Source of the DNA: Pseudoalteromonas prydzensis
GTDB taxonomy: Bacteria > Pseudomonadota > Gammaproteobacteria > Enterobacterales > Alteromonadaceae
DNA: 57,763 bases
Direction of reading: 5' to 3'
NCBI RefSeq assembly: GCF_011050055.1
Contig: NZ_DRGM01000176.1
Span: 1-57,763, forward strand
Positions 18,640-26,991 of the stretch are shown here, piece by piece. Both the position numbers and the translations under genes were made by a program. The notes beneath the pieces are model-generated. The model did not search any database, was not told the DNA's origin, and saw only the letters and a list, made by a program, of their open reading frames with translations. The first letter of the stretch is position 1, and every line of letters begins with the position of its first letter.

Positions 18640-19568
18640 TAAAAACGGCTAAGCACAGCTTTGCGAATGGTGTCTTGTTCAAATAGTAACTCGTGCTTAG
18701 CATTCGCAAATGTTTGTAAAATAGCATTACTTTGACGGTGAACTAAGGCTAATTGGGCTTGGTTATCAACCACAGTATCATTCTCAGCACTGGCTACAAA
18801 AAGTGGAATCGATAGCTGTTGTTTTTCAAGAGTTGCCATAAAGCCAAAAGCTTCATTCAACCAGCCGTAAGTCACCCCGCCTAATTGTAGCGCGCTATCC
18901 GTTTGGTAGGTTTGTCTAAATAAATCATAGCGAGTTTCGCTACTGGTAAGGTCATTCTGTGCGAATTCATCAGGCAGGTAATCTGCTTGGCCAAACGCAT
19001 AGTGTTTATTAAAACCAAACAAACAGGCAGCACGGGCGGCAAGTTTAGCCAGTGGTTTGGGAGTACCTTTAGTGAAAATATCAAACATGGGCGAAGACAA
19101 AAATACCCCACTGTAGTTATGTTCAAACCGGGTCAGGAAATCAAAGGCAATCGCGCCGCCCATTGAATGCCCTAGGATGACTTTTTTGCCTTGGTAGAGT
19201 TTACTGACAATTAGACGGTCAAACAGTGCTAAATCATCAGCATAATCACTAAATTTATTAACAAAACCTTTATGAGGATTGGCTAAAGCGCGATAAGAAC
19301 GGCCTTGTCCTTGATGATCAATAATAAACACCGCATAGTTATTTTTATATAACTCCCAGATTAGCTCTTGGTATTTATCTAATCCTTCAATACGTCCAGA
19401 GCAAATAACAATAGCGGCTTTGGCATGCTCAGGTATCACATAGCCATAATATAAATCGCCATTATCGGTAGTCAGCTGCGCTTTGTGCAACTGCTGCTGA
19501 AAAAACTGCGTTATCTCAGGTTGTTGGGTAAGTAAGTTTTGCTCTGTGCTGTAAAACATAATGGCCAT
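18615..19568 (-). CDS. Alpha/beta hydrolase, lysophospholipase-like (PldB/S33)
   Basis: 317 residues without a signal peptide. The nucleophile elbow is GHSMGGAIAF; IDHQGQGRS is the strand motif shared with monoacylglycerol lipases and PldB. A late Asp (ASAENDTVVD) and His (NAKHELLFE) complete the triad. Probably a lysophospholipase or monoacylglycerol lipase at the inner membrane. Lies directly downstream of cpxA (2-bp gap), so it may be cotranscribed with the Cpx operon. Confidence 0.85.
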   Translation of the reverse strand: MAIMFYSTEQNLLTQQPEITQFFQQQLHKAQLTTDNGDLYYGYVIPEHAKAAIVICSGRIEGLDKYQELIWELYKNNYAVFIIDHQGQGRSYRALANPHKGFVNKFSDYADDLALFDRLIVSKLYQGKKVILGHSMGGAIAFDFLTRFEHNYSGVFLSSPMFDIFTKGTPKPLAKLAARAACLFGFNKHYAFGQADYLPDEFAQNDLTSSETRYDLFRQTYQTDSALQLGGVTYGWLNEAFGFMATLEKQQLSIPLFVASAENDTVVDNQAQLALVHRQSNAILQTFANAKHELLFEQDTIRKAVLSRFYQFCDSLT

Positions 19569-19570
19569 GA

Positions 19571-20986
19571 TTATTTTTGTTTATCCAGAGGTAAGGCGAT
19601 ACGCACACATAACCCGCTTGGTTGTTTATTATGCAGCGTTAAACTGCCAGAATGGGCGACAATTGCATTTTTAGCAATCGCTAAGCCAAGTCCTGTGCCG
19701 CCGCTAGTTCTGTCTCGTGCATCAGATTGGCGGAAAAAAGGCTCACATAATTTGCCTAAATTTTGCGGTTCGACGCCCGGCCCATCATCACTGATCTCTA
19801 TATAAATAGCATCGCTTAAACTCAATGTTAGGGTGATTGTTTGCTCTGCATATTTTATTGCGTTGCGTAAAACATTCTCTAGCGCACTGGCAATGAGACT
19901 CTCGTCACAATAAATATCAACATTGAGTTGACCATTTATAATTAATTGCTTATTGGTCTGTTTAGCTTCAAATTGCGCATCATTCAAAACATGATCAATA
20001 ATGATCTGTAAGGATTGTTGATGCAGCGATAGCGCCTGACTTTTCGCCTCTAAGCGCGATACTTGCAGCACATCAGCGATCATTTTATCGAGCTGATTTG
20101 CTTCTTTTTCAATGCGTAATAAATAGGTTTGGTTTTCTTCTGGGGTCTGCATTTGCGCAAGACCCGTAGCCATTTTAAGGCGAGTTAGGGGGGAACGCAA
20201 CTCGTGAGATATATCAGCCAATAAGCGCTTTTGTGCAGAAATCAGTTGCTCTAACTGACTTGCCATACTATTAAAGTCGCGGCCAAGTACGCCCAGTTCA
20301 TCTTGCCTGTTTGGATCAATTTCAGCGCGCGCGGTTAAATCGCCGTCAGAGAGCTTAATTGCAGCTTGCTTTAAGTGATTAATAGGAGCAATTAGGTTAC
20401 GACTAAATATAAAACTTAAAGTTAATGAAGCTAGTAAAGCAATGATCACTTTTAGCCAAATCGGCATCAGCTTTAACCGTATAAAAAAAGGTGGTTGATG
20501 ATTCTCATCAATTTCGTATAGGTAAAATTGCCCCTCAGGAAGGTTTATTTTTATCGGTCCGAATGCTTGATAATACTCGGTAAAAATAATTTGTGGCGGC
20601 ATGTTTTTAGTGAAATTAAGTAAACTTAAATCAATCTCACTTGATGGTACTCTGCTACTGATAGAATGATCTGGCTGATCTGAATTTAAATATAGTAACT
20701 TTTGTTTTGCAAGCCGCGGATGAGTTAAAATTTCGGCAATCGATTTATTATGTTTGACTACCATACGTTCGATGCCTTTGGCCGTGTATTGCAAGTTTTT
20801 CTGCATGGGCCCATGTAAGTTCTCATAACTGACTTGATTGGTCGCAATGTTACTTAAAAACACCAATGCAGTTATGGTGCCTATTACTGTTAGCCAAAAC
20901 CACACAAAAATTTTAAAAAATAAAAAGTGTTTGGGGTGCTTAAGCCAAGCTAAACGAGTTTTGCTATTCTCCTTGGATAAAGACAT
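19571..20986 (-). CDS. cpxA: Envelope-stress sensor histidine kinase CpxA-like
   Basis: About 471 residues from the ATG at 20986, preceded by GAGGA; a longer frame to 21082 would run far into cpxR. Two membrane helices bracket a periplasmic sensor of about 150 residues, followed by HAMP, the phosphorylation box ADISHELRSPLTRLKM and an HATPase domain with DDGPGV and GGTGLGLAIAK. Start overlaps the end of cpxR by about 20 bp. A cpxP homologue lies divergently upstream of the pair, which supports the Cpx assignment. Confidence 0.87.
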   Translation of the reverse strand: MSLSKENSKTRLAWLKHPKHFLFFKIFVWFWLTVIGTITALVFLSNIATNQVSYENLHGPMQKNLQYTAKGIERMVVKHNKSIAEILTHPRLAKQKLLYLNSDQPDHSISSRVPSSEIDLSLLNFTKNMPPQIIFTEYYQAFGPIKINLPEGQFYLYEIDENHQPPFFIRLKLMPIWLKVIIALLASLTLSFIFSRNLIAPINHLKQAAIKLSDGDLTARAEIDPNRQDELGVLGRDFNSMASQLEQLISAQKRLLADISHELRSPLTRLKMATGLAQMQTPEENQTYLLRIEKEANQLDKMIADVLQVSRLEAKSQALSLHQQSLQIIIDHVLNDAQFEAKQTNKQLIINGQLNVDIYCDESLIASALENVLRNAIKYAEQTITLTLSLSDAIYIEISDDGPGVEPQNLGKLCEPFFRQSDARDRTSGGTGLGLAIAKNAIVAHSGSLTLHNKQPSGLCVRIALPLDKQK

Positions 20987-21653
20987 AACCCGTTCCTCGC
21001 ATGGTTTTAATACGTTCAGCACTATTAAATTCGGCAATTTTTTTGCGAATATTACTGACATGCATATCAATAGAGCGGTCAAAAGAAGCCAAACGTCTGC
21101 CTAGCACTTGTTCACTGATTTGTTCTTTACTGACCACTTCACCCGCATGTTTAACTAATAAGGCCAATACTTCATATTCAGTACCGGTTAGCCTCAATGG
21201 GTGTTCATCAACAGATGCTTCACGGGCCGCTAAATTGATAATGATATTATTCACACTGAGTTTATTAGAACTGTTATTGGTTAAACTGGTAATGTGTTCA
21301 ATACGACGAGTAATCGCTTTAACCCGTGCGAGTAATTCACGATGATTAAATGGTTTAGGAATGTAATCATCAGCCCCTAGTTCAAGGCCAAAAATACGGT
21401 CAAAGTCTTCACCTTTGGCGGTTAGCATGATCACCGGCGTTAACTTTTTTTGCCTAAGTTGTTTAAGTACTTCAAAGCCATCGAGTTTTGGTAACATTAC
21501 ATCGAGTAAAATTAATGCATATTCTCGCTCAAGCGCTTGTTTTAAACCTTGCTCGCCATCGTGGGCAGATTCTATTTGAAACCCTTGCGCAATTAAGTAC
21601 TCCGAGAGTAACTCACATAAACCGGTATCATCATCAATCATTAATAGTTTCAT
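20964..21653 (-). CDS. cpxR: OmpR-family response regulator CpxR-like
   Basis: 229 residues: an N-terminal receiver (phospho-Asp in LILLDVMLP, with DD near the N-terminus and Lys in YIPKPF) and a C-terminal winged helix ending in DMHVSNIRKKI and MRGTGYVFI-like motifs. Activates or represses envelope-stress genes. Divergent from the cpxP homologue across an intergenic region that holds a CpxR-type box, and probably autoregulated. Confidence 0.9.
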   Translation of the reverse strand: MKLLMIDDDTGLCELLSEYLIAQGFQIESAHDGEQGLKQALEREYALILLDVMLPKLDGFEVLKQLRQKKLTPVIMLTAKGEDFDRIFGLELGADDYIPKPFNHRELLARVKAITRRIEHITSLTNNSSNKLSVNNIIINLAAREASVDEHPLRLTGTEYEVLALLVKHAGEVVSKEQISEQVLGRRLASFDRSIDMHVSNIRKKIAEFNSAERIKTMRGTGYVFIQGE

Positions 21654-21716
21654 TTGCTCACCTTAACCACGCTGGAATAACTTCATTTTACGCCTTAACG
21701 CACTTAAAAGTGAACC

Positions 21717-21732
21717 TTTACACAACCTTTAC
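21717..21732 (-). promoter_or_regulatory. CpxR-type binding site
   Basis: tttac-acaacc-tttac, which on the minus strand is GTAAA-N6-GTAAA. CpxR of enterics binds paired GTAAA with about five bases between. It lies between cpxR and cpxP. A TATAGT hexamer further right is a possible -10 for cpxP. Confidence 0.65.
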
Positions 21733-21822
21733 ATTGCTTTGCGTTGCTTTGCACTTGGTTAGTTATAGTGAACATAACAACTGAACAGGCAGTAAGTTCG
21801 CAACCAACCAAAGGTAATGATT

Positions 21823-22359
21823 ATGACTATTTCAAGTAAAGTTTCTAAACTAGTATTAATTTGTGGATTAGCGACAGCAACATTAGGCACTGGCGCCGTA
21901 ATTGCAAAAGAAGGCATGGCTCATAAACCTGGCCATTCTCAACAACACAAACAAGCACGCTTTTTACTCTCTGAGCGTGGCGTTAAAAAGCTTGATTTAA
22001 CCGAGCAACAACAAACCCAGTTAAAAAGCATTTTTGCTGATCAAAAAGCGCAATATAAAGCGCTTCGTGGTACTGACAAAGAAGCGATGAAACAAGCTCG
22101 CGCGGCACATAAAGCACAAATGAAAGCATTATTAGATATGCCAACCTTTGATGAAGCCGCGGCAAAAGAGTTATTAGCGCAGCGCCAAAGCAAGGGCGAG
22201 CAATTTGGCTTAATCAACCTTAAAACGCAGCACCAAGTATGGCAAGTATTAAATGCCGAGCAACGTGAAAAGTATCAAGAAATTAAACAGCATATGCGTA
22301 AAAAAAGCCACAAAAAAGGTGACCACAAACGCAGCCGTGCTGAGCAAGCAGCAGGCTAA
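21823..22359 (+). CDS. cpxP: CpxP/Spy-family periplasmic stress protein
   Basis: 178 residues from the second ATG at 21823, chosen because AAGG lies eight bases upstream; the ATG at 21817 is too close to it. Signal peptide to about ATATLG..AVIAKEG. The mature part is basic and helical, with the family motif LTEQQQTQL and a second, weaker LNAEQREKY. Members chaperone periplasmic proteins and dampen CpxA. Divergent from cpxRA behind a CpxR box. The C-terminus is rich in Lys, His and Arg. Confidence 0.87.
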   Translation: MTISSKVSKLVLICGLATATLGTGAVIAKEGMAHKPGHSQQHKQARFLLSERGVKKLDLTEQQQTQLKSIFADQKAQYKALRGTDKEAMKQARAAHKAQMKALLDMPTFDEAAAKELLAQRQSKGEQFGLINLKTQHQVWQVLNAEQREKYQEIKQHMRKKSHKKGDHKRSRAEQAAG

Positions 22360-22392
22360 GTAATTACCAAAATTACTAAAGCGAAAAATGAA

Positions 22393-22418
22393 GCGCGGGA
22401 GAGCTCCCGCGCTTTTTT
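22393..22418 (+). terminator. Terminator of cpxP
   Basis: gcgcgggag and ctcccgcgc form a perfect 9-bp stem (22393-22412) followed by six T. Confidence 0.93.
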
Positions 22419-22530
22419 GTATTCACTTCTAGCCATCCATGTAGCGAGTTTACCTCGTCGCTGGCTTTCGTCACTTAAAGACTTTTTTGCACAAGGAGAA
22501 GTGAATGAGCGTAAATGAGAAGAAAAATGC

Positions 22531-22597
22531 CACGGGCTTCGAGCGACGAGCTTCGAATACAGCCTAGCAGCTAGTCACTTCCTAAAACCTAGGCCCT
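22531..22597 (-). repeat. Weak heptad-periodic stretch H4
   Basis: cttcgag, cgacgag, cttcgaa (plus strand) and tagcagc, tagtcac, ttcctaa, aacctag repeat partly at 7-bp spacing. The units are more degenerate than in H1-H3. The stretch adjoins block copy C. Confidence 0.45.
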
Positions 22598-22611
22598 ATT
22601 TTTACAATTAC

Positions 22612-22657
22612 TTCTCTAAAAGCGCAGCGCCTTATAACCTCTTTGTGAATAAATTTT
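22612..22657 (-). repeat. Dispersed block, copy C (inverted)
   Basis: Read on the minus strand this matches the core of 181-235 and 2782-2836 (attcacaaagagg, then ggcgctgcgctt), with a 1-2 base length difference. Unlike copies A and B, the heptad-like stretch lies on its other side. Confidence 0.8.
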
Positions 22658-22661
22658 AATT

Positions 22662-22680
22662 GCGCGGGATAAAACCGCGC
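22662..22680. repeat. GC hairpin of a dispersed motif
   Basis: gcgcgg-gataaaa-ccgcgc is a 6-bp stem followed by ctacg. Related sequence, cggggtaaat-ccgc-aactacg, occurs at 49161-49181 and a variant at 44909-44951. It looks like a small dispersed palindrome family. The rest of 22681-22801 shows nothing I can name. Confidence 0.4.
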
Positions 22681-22801
22681 CTACGTACTGGTAGCAGGCT
22701 TTATATCACGCCATAATGCTAACTTGATAAGTCTACGTAAGTTACGTATATTTAAGCACATTCACAAGGCAAGCTAACCTTACGCACTTATGCTTGAGTG
22801 A

Positions 22802-23014
22802 CGCAATGGGCTCGCCATTTCACCCGATGAAATAATCAATATTCGCGAAGCATTTAATATGTCGCGCGGGGTATTTGCAAACTTATTACATACATCGGCA
22901 AGAACCCTTGAAAACTGGGAGCAAGGCCGCAGCGCACCGAATGGTCAAGCTATTACTTTATTAAAGCTGGTGCAGCGCCATCCAGAAACATTGAATTATA
23001 TAGCTGAATTGTAG
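22802..23014 (+). pseudogene. Truncated HTH (HigA/MqsA-type) antitoxin remnant
   Basis: A 70-codon open stretch without a usable start, closed on its left by an in-frame TGA. It reads ISPDEIINIREAFNMSRGVF, then ARTLENWEQGRSAPNGQA, the helix-turn-helix of XRE-family antitoxins. The N-terminal ~30 residues expected for the family are missing, and no toxin gene is next to it. An internal ATG would give only about 50 residues. Confidence 0.6.
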
Positions 23015-23046
23015 AGTTGGCTTTTCTAGCCCCTATAATCTAGCAC

Positions 23047-24234
23047 CTATGTTAGCTCTTTTATCGCATTACTTATGCCATCTAAACTCAGTGGATACAT
23101 ACGGTTATTCATTAGCTGCTTGATAAAATCAATTGATTGGTAATAACGCCAGTGTTCAACCGGTTGTGGGTTGAGCCAAGCGACTTTATCAAAGTGATTG
23201 GTGATGCGATTAAGCCATACACTACCAGGCTCTTCGTTGTAGTGTTCCACTGAGCCACCCGCATAGGCTATTTCATACGGGCCCATAGTGGCATCGCCGA
23301 CAAATATGACCTTGTAGTCGCTGGTGAATTTGTTGATCAGCGTCATGGTGTCAATGACGTTTGAGTGGCGGCGTTGGTTGTCTTGCCAAACATGTTCATA
23401 TAAACAGTTATGGAAGTAGTAAAATTCTAAGTGTTTAAACTCGCTGTGGGCGGCGCTAAATAGCTCTTCACAGGTGTGAATGTAGTCATCCATTGAACCG
23501 CCAATATCAAACAGCATTAATACTTTTACCGCGTTGTGGCGCTCTGGGGCCATTTTTACATCAAGCATGCCGCCTTGTTTGGCGGTAGCGCGAATGGTCT
23601 CGTTTAAATCGAGGGTGTCACTGGCGCCAGTGCGAGCAAATTTGCGCAGTTTTTTAAGCGCCAGTTTTATGGTGCGTGAGCCAATTTCGCGGTCAGAATC
23701 TAGATTACGGTATTCGCGCTTATCCCATACTTTTACCGCTTGGCGGTTGCGGTTGCCGTCTTGACCAATCCGCACGCCTTCTGGGTTGTAGCCATACGCG
23801 CCAAACGGCGATGTACCACCTGTGCCTACCCATTTATTGCCGCCGGCGTGGCGTTTTTGTTGCTCTTCTAGGCGCTGTTTGAGGGTTTTCATTAACTCAT
23901 CAAGGCCGCCCATGGCTTTAAGTTGGGCTTTTTCTTCATCAGTAAGGTGTTTTTCAAACTCTTTGCGCAGCCAATCTTCGGGTAAGTTGTACTGCTGTTT
24001 TAAGCTCTCGAGTAAGTTGAGATCGGCAATGCCGCTAAAATAATCGGCAAACGCTTTATCAAAACGGTCAAAGTGGGTTTCGTCTTTAACCATAATGGTA
24101 CGGGCTAAATAATAAAACCCGTCAACATCGGCAAATACCGCGCCTTTTTTTAGCGCGTTGATCAAATCAAGCAGCTCGCGCAAACTGACCGGTAAACGGT
24201 ATTCACGCAGTTTGAAGAAAAACGCAACCAACAT
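23047..24234 (-). CDS. VWA-domain protein, CoxE-like, partner of MoxR ATPase
   Basis: 395 residues. An N-terminal helical region (FFFKLREYRLPVSLRELLDL) is typical of CoxE-like proteins, followed by a Gly-rich linker and a C-terminal von Willebrand A domain. The metal-ion site reads DIGGSMD, so the middle Ser of DxSxS is Gly; later acidic sites (IFVGDATMG) remain. Such proteins work with MoxR AAA+ ATPases in metallo-cofactor or complex assembly; the client here is unknown. Starts 1 bp after the ATPase gene. Confidence 0.85.
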   Translation of the reverse strand: MLVAFFFKLREYRLPVSLRELLDLINALKKGAVFADVDGFYYLARTIMVKDETHFDRFDKAFADYFSGIADLNLLESLKQQYNLPEDWLRKEFEKHLTDEEKAQLKAMGGLDELMKTLKQRLEEQQKRHAGGNKWVGTGGTSPFGAYGYNPEGVRIGQDGNRNRQAVKVWDKREYRNLDSDREIGSRTIKLALKKLRKFARTGASDTLDLNETIRATAKQGGMLDVKMAPERHNAVKVLMLFDIGGSMDDYIHTCEELFSAAHSEFKHLEFYYFHNCLYEHVWQDNQRRHSNVIDTMTLINKFTSDYKVIFVGDATMGPYEIAYAGGSVEHYNEEPGSVWLNRITNHFDKVAWLNPQPVEHWRYYQSIDFIKQLMNNRMYPLSLDGISNAIKELT

Positions 24235-24235
24235 C

Positions 24236-25084
24236 TTAACGGCGACTCATAAAGGCAAGTTTTTCAATCAGGCTGATATCTTGCTCATTTTTTAAAAGCG
24301 CGCCAAACATTGGCATTAAACCGCCTTTTTGAGTTTTGTCATGCAGGGTTTTTGCGTCGATGTCTTCAGCCATTAGCAGTTTTAACCAATCAAGTAACTC
24401 GCTGGTGGAAGGCTTTTTCTTAATACCATTGACTTCGCGTAGATTAAAGAATACTTCCAGCGCTTGGCGTACTAAATCTTGTTTTACGTGTGGGTGGTGA
24501 ACATCGATAATTTGCTGCATTTCATCACTTGATGGAAAATCAATGTAATGGAAAAAACAACGGCGTAAAAAGGCATCGGGCAGTTCTTTTTCGTTATTAG
24601 AAGTGATGATCACAATAGGGCGTTGTTTTGCGATTACACGCTTGCCGGTTTCATAAACATGAAACTCCATTTTATCGAGTTCTAATAGTAAGTCGTTCGG
24701 GAATTCGATGTCGGCTTTGTCTATTTCATCAATTAATAATACCGGGCGTTTGTTCTGTTCTTCACCATAGGTAAATGCCTGCCACAGTTTACCTTTAATA
24801 ATATAGTTGCCAATGTCGTTTACGCGTTCATCGCCTAATTGGCTGTCACGCAAACGTGATACTGCATCGTATTCATACAAGCCTTGCTGGGCTTTAGTGG
24901 TCGATTTGATATGCCATTGGATAAGTGTGGTATCTAAACTTTTAGCCAGCTCCTCAGCCAGCATGGTTTTACCTGTGCCAGGCTCGCCTTTTATAAGCAG
25001 CGGCTTTTCCAGCAATATTGCCGCATTAACCGCTTGTTTTAACGCTGAACTTGCGATGTAGTTATCAGTAGAATTAAATTGCAC
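24236..25084 (-). CDS. MoxR-family AAA+ ATPase
   Basis: 282 residues. Walker A is KGEPGTGKTMLAEELA (about 32-47), Walker B is VLLIDEIDKAD, sensor 1 is IVITSNNEKELPDAFLRRC, which also holds the arginine finger region. Likely a chaperone-type ATPase acting with the VWA protein encoded immediately downstream. First gene of the pair; 51 bp separate it from the DUF1653 gene in the same direction. Confidence 0.92.
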   Translation of the reverse strand: MQFNSTDNYIASSALKQAVNAAILLEKPLLIKGEPGTGKTMLAEELAKSLDTTLIQWHIKSTTKAQQGLYEYDAVSRLRDSQLGDERVNDIGNYIIKGKLWQAFTYGEEQNKRPVLLIDEIDKADIEFPNDLLLELDKMEFHVYETGKRVIAKQRPIVIITSNNEKELPDAFLRRCFFHYIDFPSSDEMQQIIDVHHPHVKQDLVRQALEVFFNLREVNGIKKKPSTSELLDWLKLLMAEDIDAKTLHDKTQKGGLMPMFGALLKNEQDISLIEKLAFMSRR

Positions 25085-25135
25085 GTAAATACCTATCTGG
25101 TCTGAGCAGTAAACAATATGGCTATCATGCCATAG

Positions 25136-25375
25136 TTAATCGGCTTCACCAAGGTATGCAAAGCGAGCAATAATTTGGCCGTCTTTTTCTATCGTTTCGC
25201 TAAACATACTCAATGGGCGTGCCCAAATGCCAAACTCACCATACAAGGCTTGGTAAATAACTAATTGTTCGTCGGTTTCACTGTGAGTGGCGACGTACAG
25301 AACTTTGTACTTTGGGCCTTTGTAGTGTTGGTATATGCCTGATTTGAGGGTATGTGGTTTTATTGCTGTAGTCAT
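25136..25375 (-). CDS. DUF1653 family protein
   Basis: 79 residues. The family pattern is clear: SGIYQHYKGPKYKVLYVATHSETDE, then VIYQALYG, then WARPLSMF. The first 50 residues form the typical small beta fold; the family has no established biochemical role. No signal peptide, so cytoplasmic. Divergent from the DUF2947-like gene, with a 60-bp shared upstream region. Confidence 0.85.
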   Translation of the reverse strand: MTTAIKPHTLKSGIYQHYKGPKYKVLYVATHSETDEQLVIYQALYGEFGIWARPLSMFSETIEKDGQIIARFAYLGEAD

Positions 25376-25435
25376 GTTTTGATCTCTTGTATAATTTGTC
25401 TTTGCACTTTTAATGCTAACTAATTTGCCAATACT

Positions 25436-25918
25436 ATGAACTATATTTCGTTAGATGATTACAAAAAAGCCTGGGTTTTTCGTCATCAAGATGCGCCAGT
25501 AACAGAACAAGACCTTGCCTTAATTAAACCTATGAGCCATGAGCGTGCCGCTGTTTTATGGAGCACTATGGTGAGCCGTGAACATGACCATCCTGATTTT
25601 TTTGAAAAAACAGACTGGTGTGGCAACGAAGACAATTTCTCGCAAACAATTGCGTGGGAAGCAGCCTGGGAAGAGGGCGCAGAGCAATTGCCCGCAGAGA
25701 TTTTAGCTCACCTTGATTGGCAAGCAAATACCACCATCTATTTTTGTATCGCCCGCGATAATATTATCGAAACCAGTTTTGATGTGTTCAAACGCAATTG
25801 GCAGAACTTTATGTTTTTAGCCGATGGTAGTCTATTGCTTGGTAAAAAGCGTAACGAAGTAGTGCAGTTTTTAGCAACTGGCGATGCAAAATTAGGCGTA
25901 AAGGCAGACGTTAAATAG
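25436..25918 (+). CDS. DUF2947-like conserved protein
   Basis: 160 residues, soluble, rich in Trp and acidic residues (DDYKKAWVFRHQDAP, SREHDHPDFFEKTDWCGNED, FKRNWQNFMFLADGS). It resembles DUF2947 proteins of Vibrio, Shewanella and Pseudoalteromonas; the assignment is from memory of the family and no function is known. A separate gene of unknown function follows 90 bp later. Confidence 0.7.
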   Translation: MNYISLDDYKKAWVFRHQDAPVTEQDLALIKPMSHERAAVLWSTMVSREHDHPDFFEKTDWCGNEDNFSQTIAWEAAWEEGAEQLPAEILAHLDWQANTTIYFCIARDNIIETSFDVFKRNWQNFMFLADGSLLLGKKRNEVVQFLATGDAKLGVKADVK

Positions 25919-26008
25919 TTTGAACTTGAGTTAGGTAAAGAGCAGAGCTTAAAAAGCAGTCAATACTGTGCTATAAAACAAGCAACTAGATGTTTTTGAG
26001 TACAATCG

Positions 26009-26638
26009 TTGGCTGCAAGCGACCCCTTTCAACAAGTCGATATTTGGCAATCTGATGCGCAGCGTGTGCTATACACACAGCTGTGTAATGCCTTTTATGC
26101 GCGAGAAATTGCTTTGTTAGTCGCTGAACCTAATGAGCAACGCCTGCGTAAACGATTAAAAAGCCTTCCTTTTTATATTGAACGTGCGGCAGCCGCGGTG
26201 GTTAATGGTCAGGTTCCTTTTCAGTTAGATCCCCATAATGGCAGTTGGCTTGATAAGCAAAAGTTGCAGCCGCCTAACGAAAAAAGTAATGATGATTTTT
26301 ACCAAACACATAAAAAAGTGGGTTTAATTGTGCCGCTTTTACTCAATCGCGCAAATCAAACCCGTGTTGCAATAGACAGCATCGACCAAGTAAGCGACAA
26401 TAAACTTCATTGTAATGAACATGGTTGGTTTGATGACCAAGGTCAGCCGCTTGAAGGGCAATCTGTGGTGTTATTAAAACCTACAAAAGCAACAATGGCC
26501 GCCGCATGCTGTGGCCATCAGTGGTCTTTTGCTAAACGCACGACACCGCGAACGTTATCACTGAGAGAAATGCTGCTAGCAGGCAATATCAATTGGCGCA
26601 ATTTAAAACGTCCCCATGTTCGAGTTAAAAAAATATAA
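26009..26638 (+). CDS. Conserved-looking protein of unknown function
   Basis: 209 residues from a TTG start with a GAG eight bases upstream; an in-frame TGA lies just before, so no longer start exists. I do not recognise the family. The protein is soluble and basic, with a Cys-Cys-Gly-His motif (ACCGHQWSF) that could bind metal, and ends in RPHVRVKKI. It precedes ftsB by about 60 bp. Codon use is like that of its neighbours. Confidence 0.6.
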   Translation: MAASDPFQQVDIWQSDAQRVLYTQLCNAFYAREIALLVAEPNEQRLRKRLKSLPFYIERAAAAVVNGQVPFQLDPHNGSWLDKQKLQPPNEKSNDDFYQTHKKVGLIVPLLLNRANQTRVAIDSIDQVSDNKLHCNEHGWFDDQGQPLEGQSVVLLKPTKATMAAACCGHQWSFAKRTTPRTLSLREMLLAGNINWRNLKRPHVRVKKI

Positions 26639-26700
26639 TACCAGTCGCCTTAAGCGCATTATAAATTTGTACTGGTAGAGTAAAAATCAAGGAGTGTTTA

Positions 26701-26991
26701 ATGCGACTGTTTCAACTCACGCTGCTGTGTTTAGCGTTATTTGTACAATACCGATTATGGTTTGGCCACAACGGTGTACAAGATTATAGTCGTTTACAAG
26801 CCGCTGTTACTGCTCATCAAGAAACCAACGCTCAACTACTTAAGCGAAATAAAGTACTTAAAGCTGACATTGAAGATTTAAAGCTTGGTCAAGAAGGGGT
26901 GGAAGAGCGTGCCCGTAATGAATTAGGGATGATCAAACCCGGCGAAACATTTATTCGTGTTTTACCTGGGCAACAATTAAATGAAAACTAA
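26701..26991 (+). CDS. ftsB: Cell-division protein FtsB
   Basis: 96 residues. One N-terminal membrane helix ([17 protein letters not shown]) is followed by a periplasmic coiled coil (about 28-65) and the conserved [16 protein letters not shown]. FtsB forms a complex with FtsL and FtsQ at the septum. AAGGAG lies upstream. The last 11 bp overlap ispD. Confidence 0.95.
   Translation: MRLFQLTLLCLALFVQYRLWFGHNGVQDYSRLQAAVTAHQETNAQLLKRNKVLKADIEDLKLGQEGVEERARNELGMIKPGETFIRVLPGQQLNEN

Noticed and set aside
19571..21082. Longer start for cpxA at 21082
   Set aside because: It would overlap cpxR by more than 110 bp; the ATG at 20986 has GAGGA upstream and gives the expected short N-terminus before the first membrane helix.
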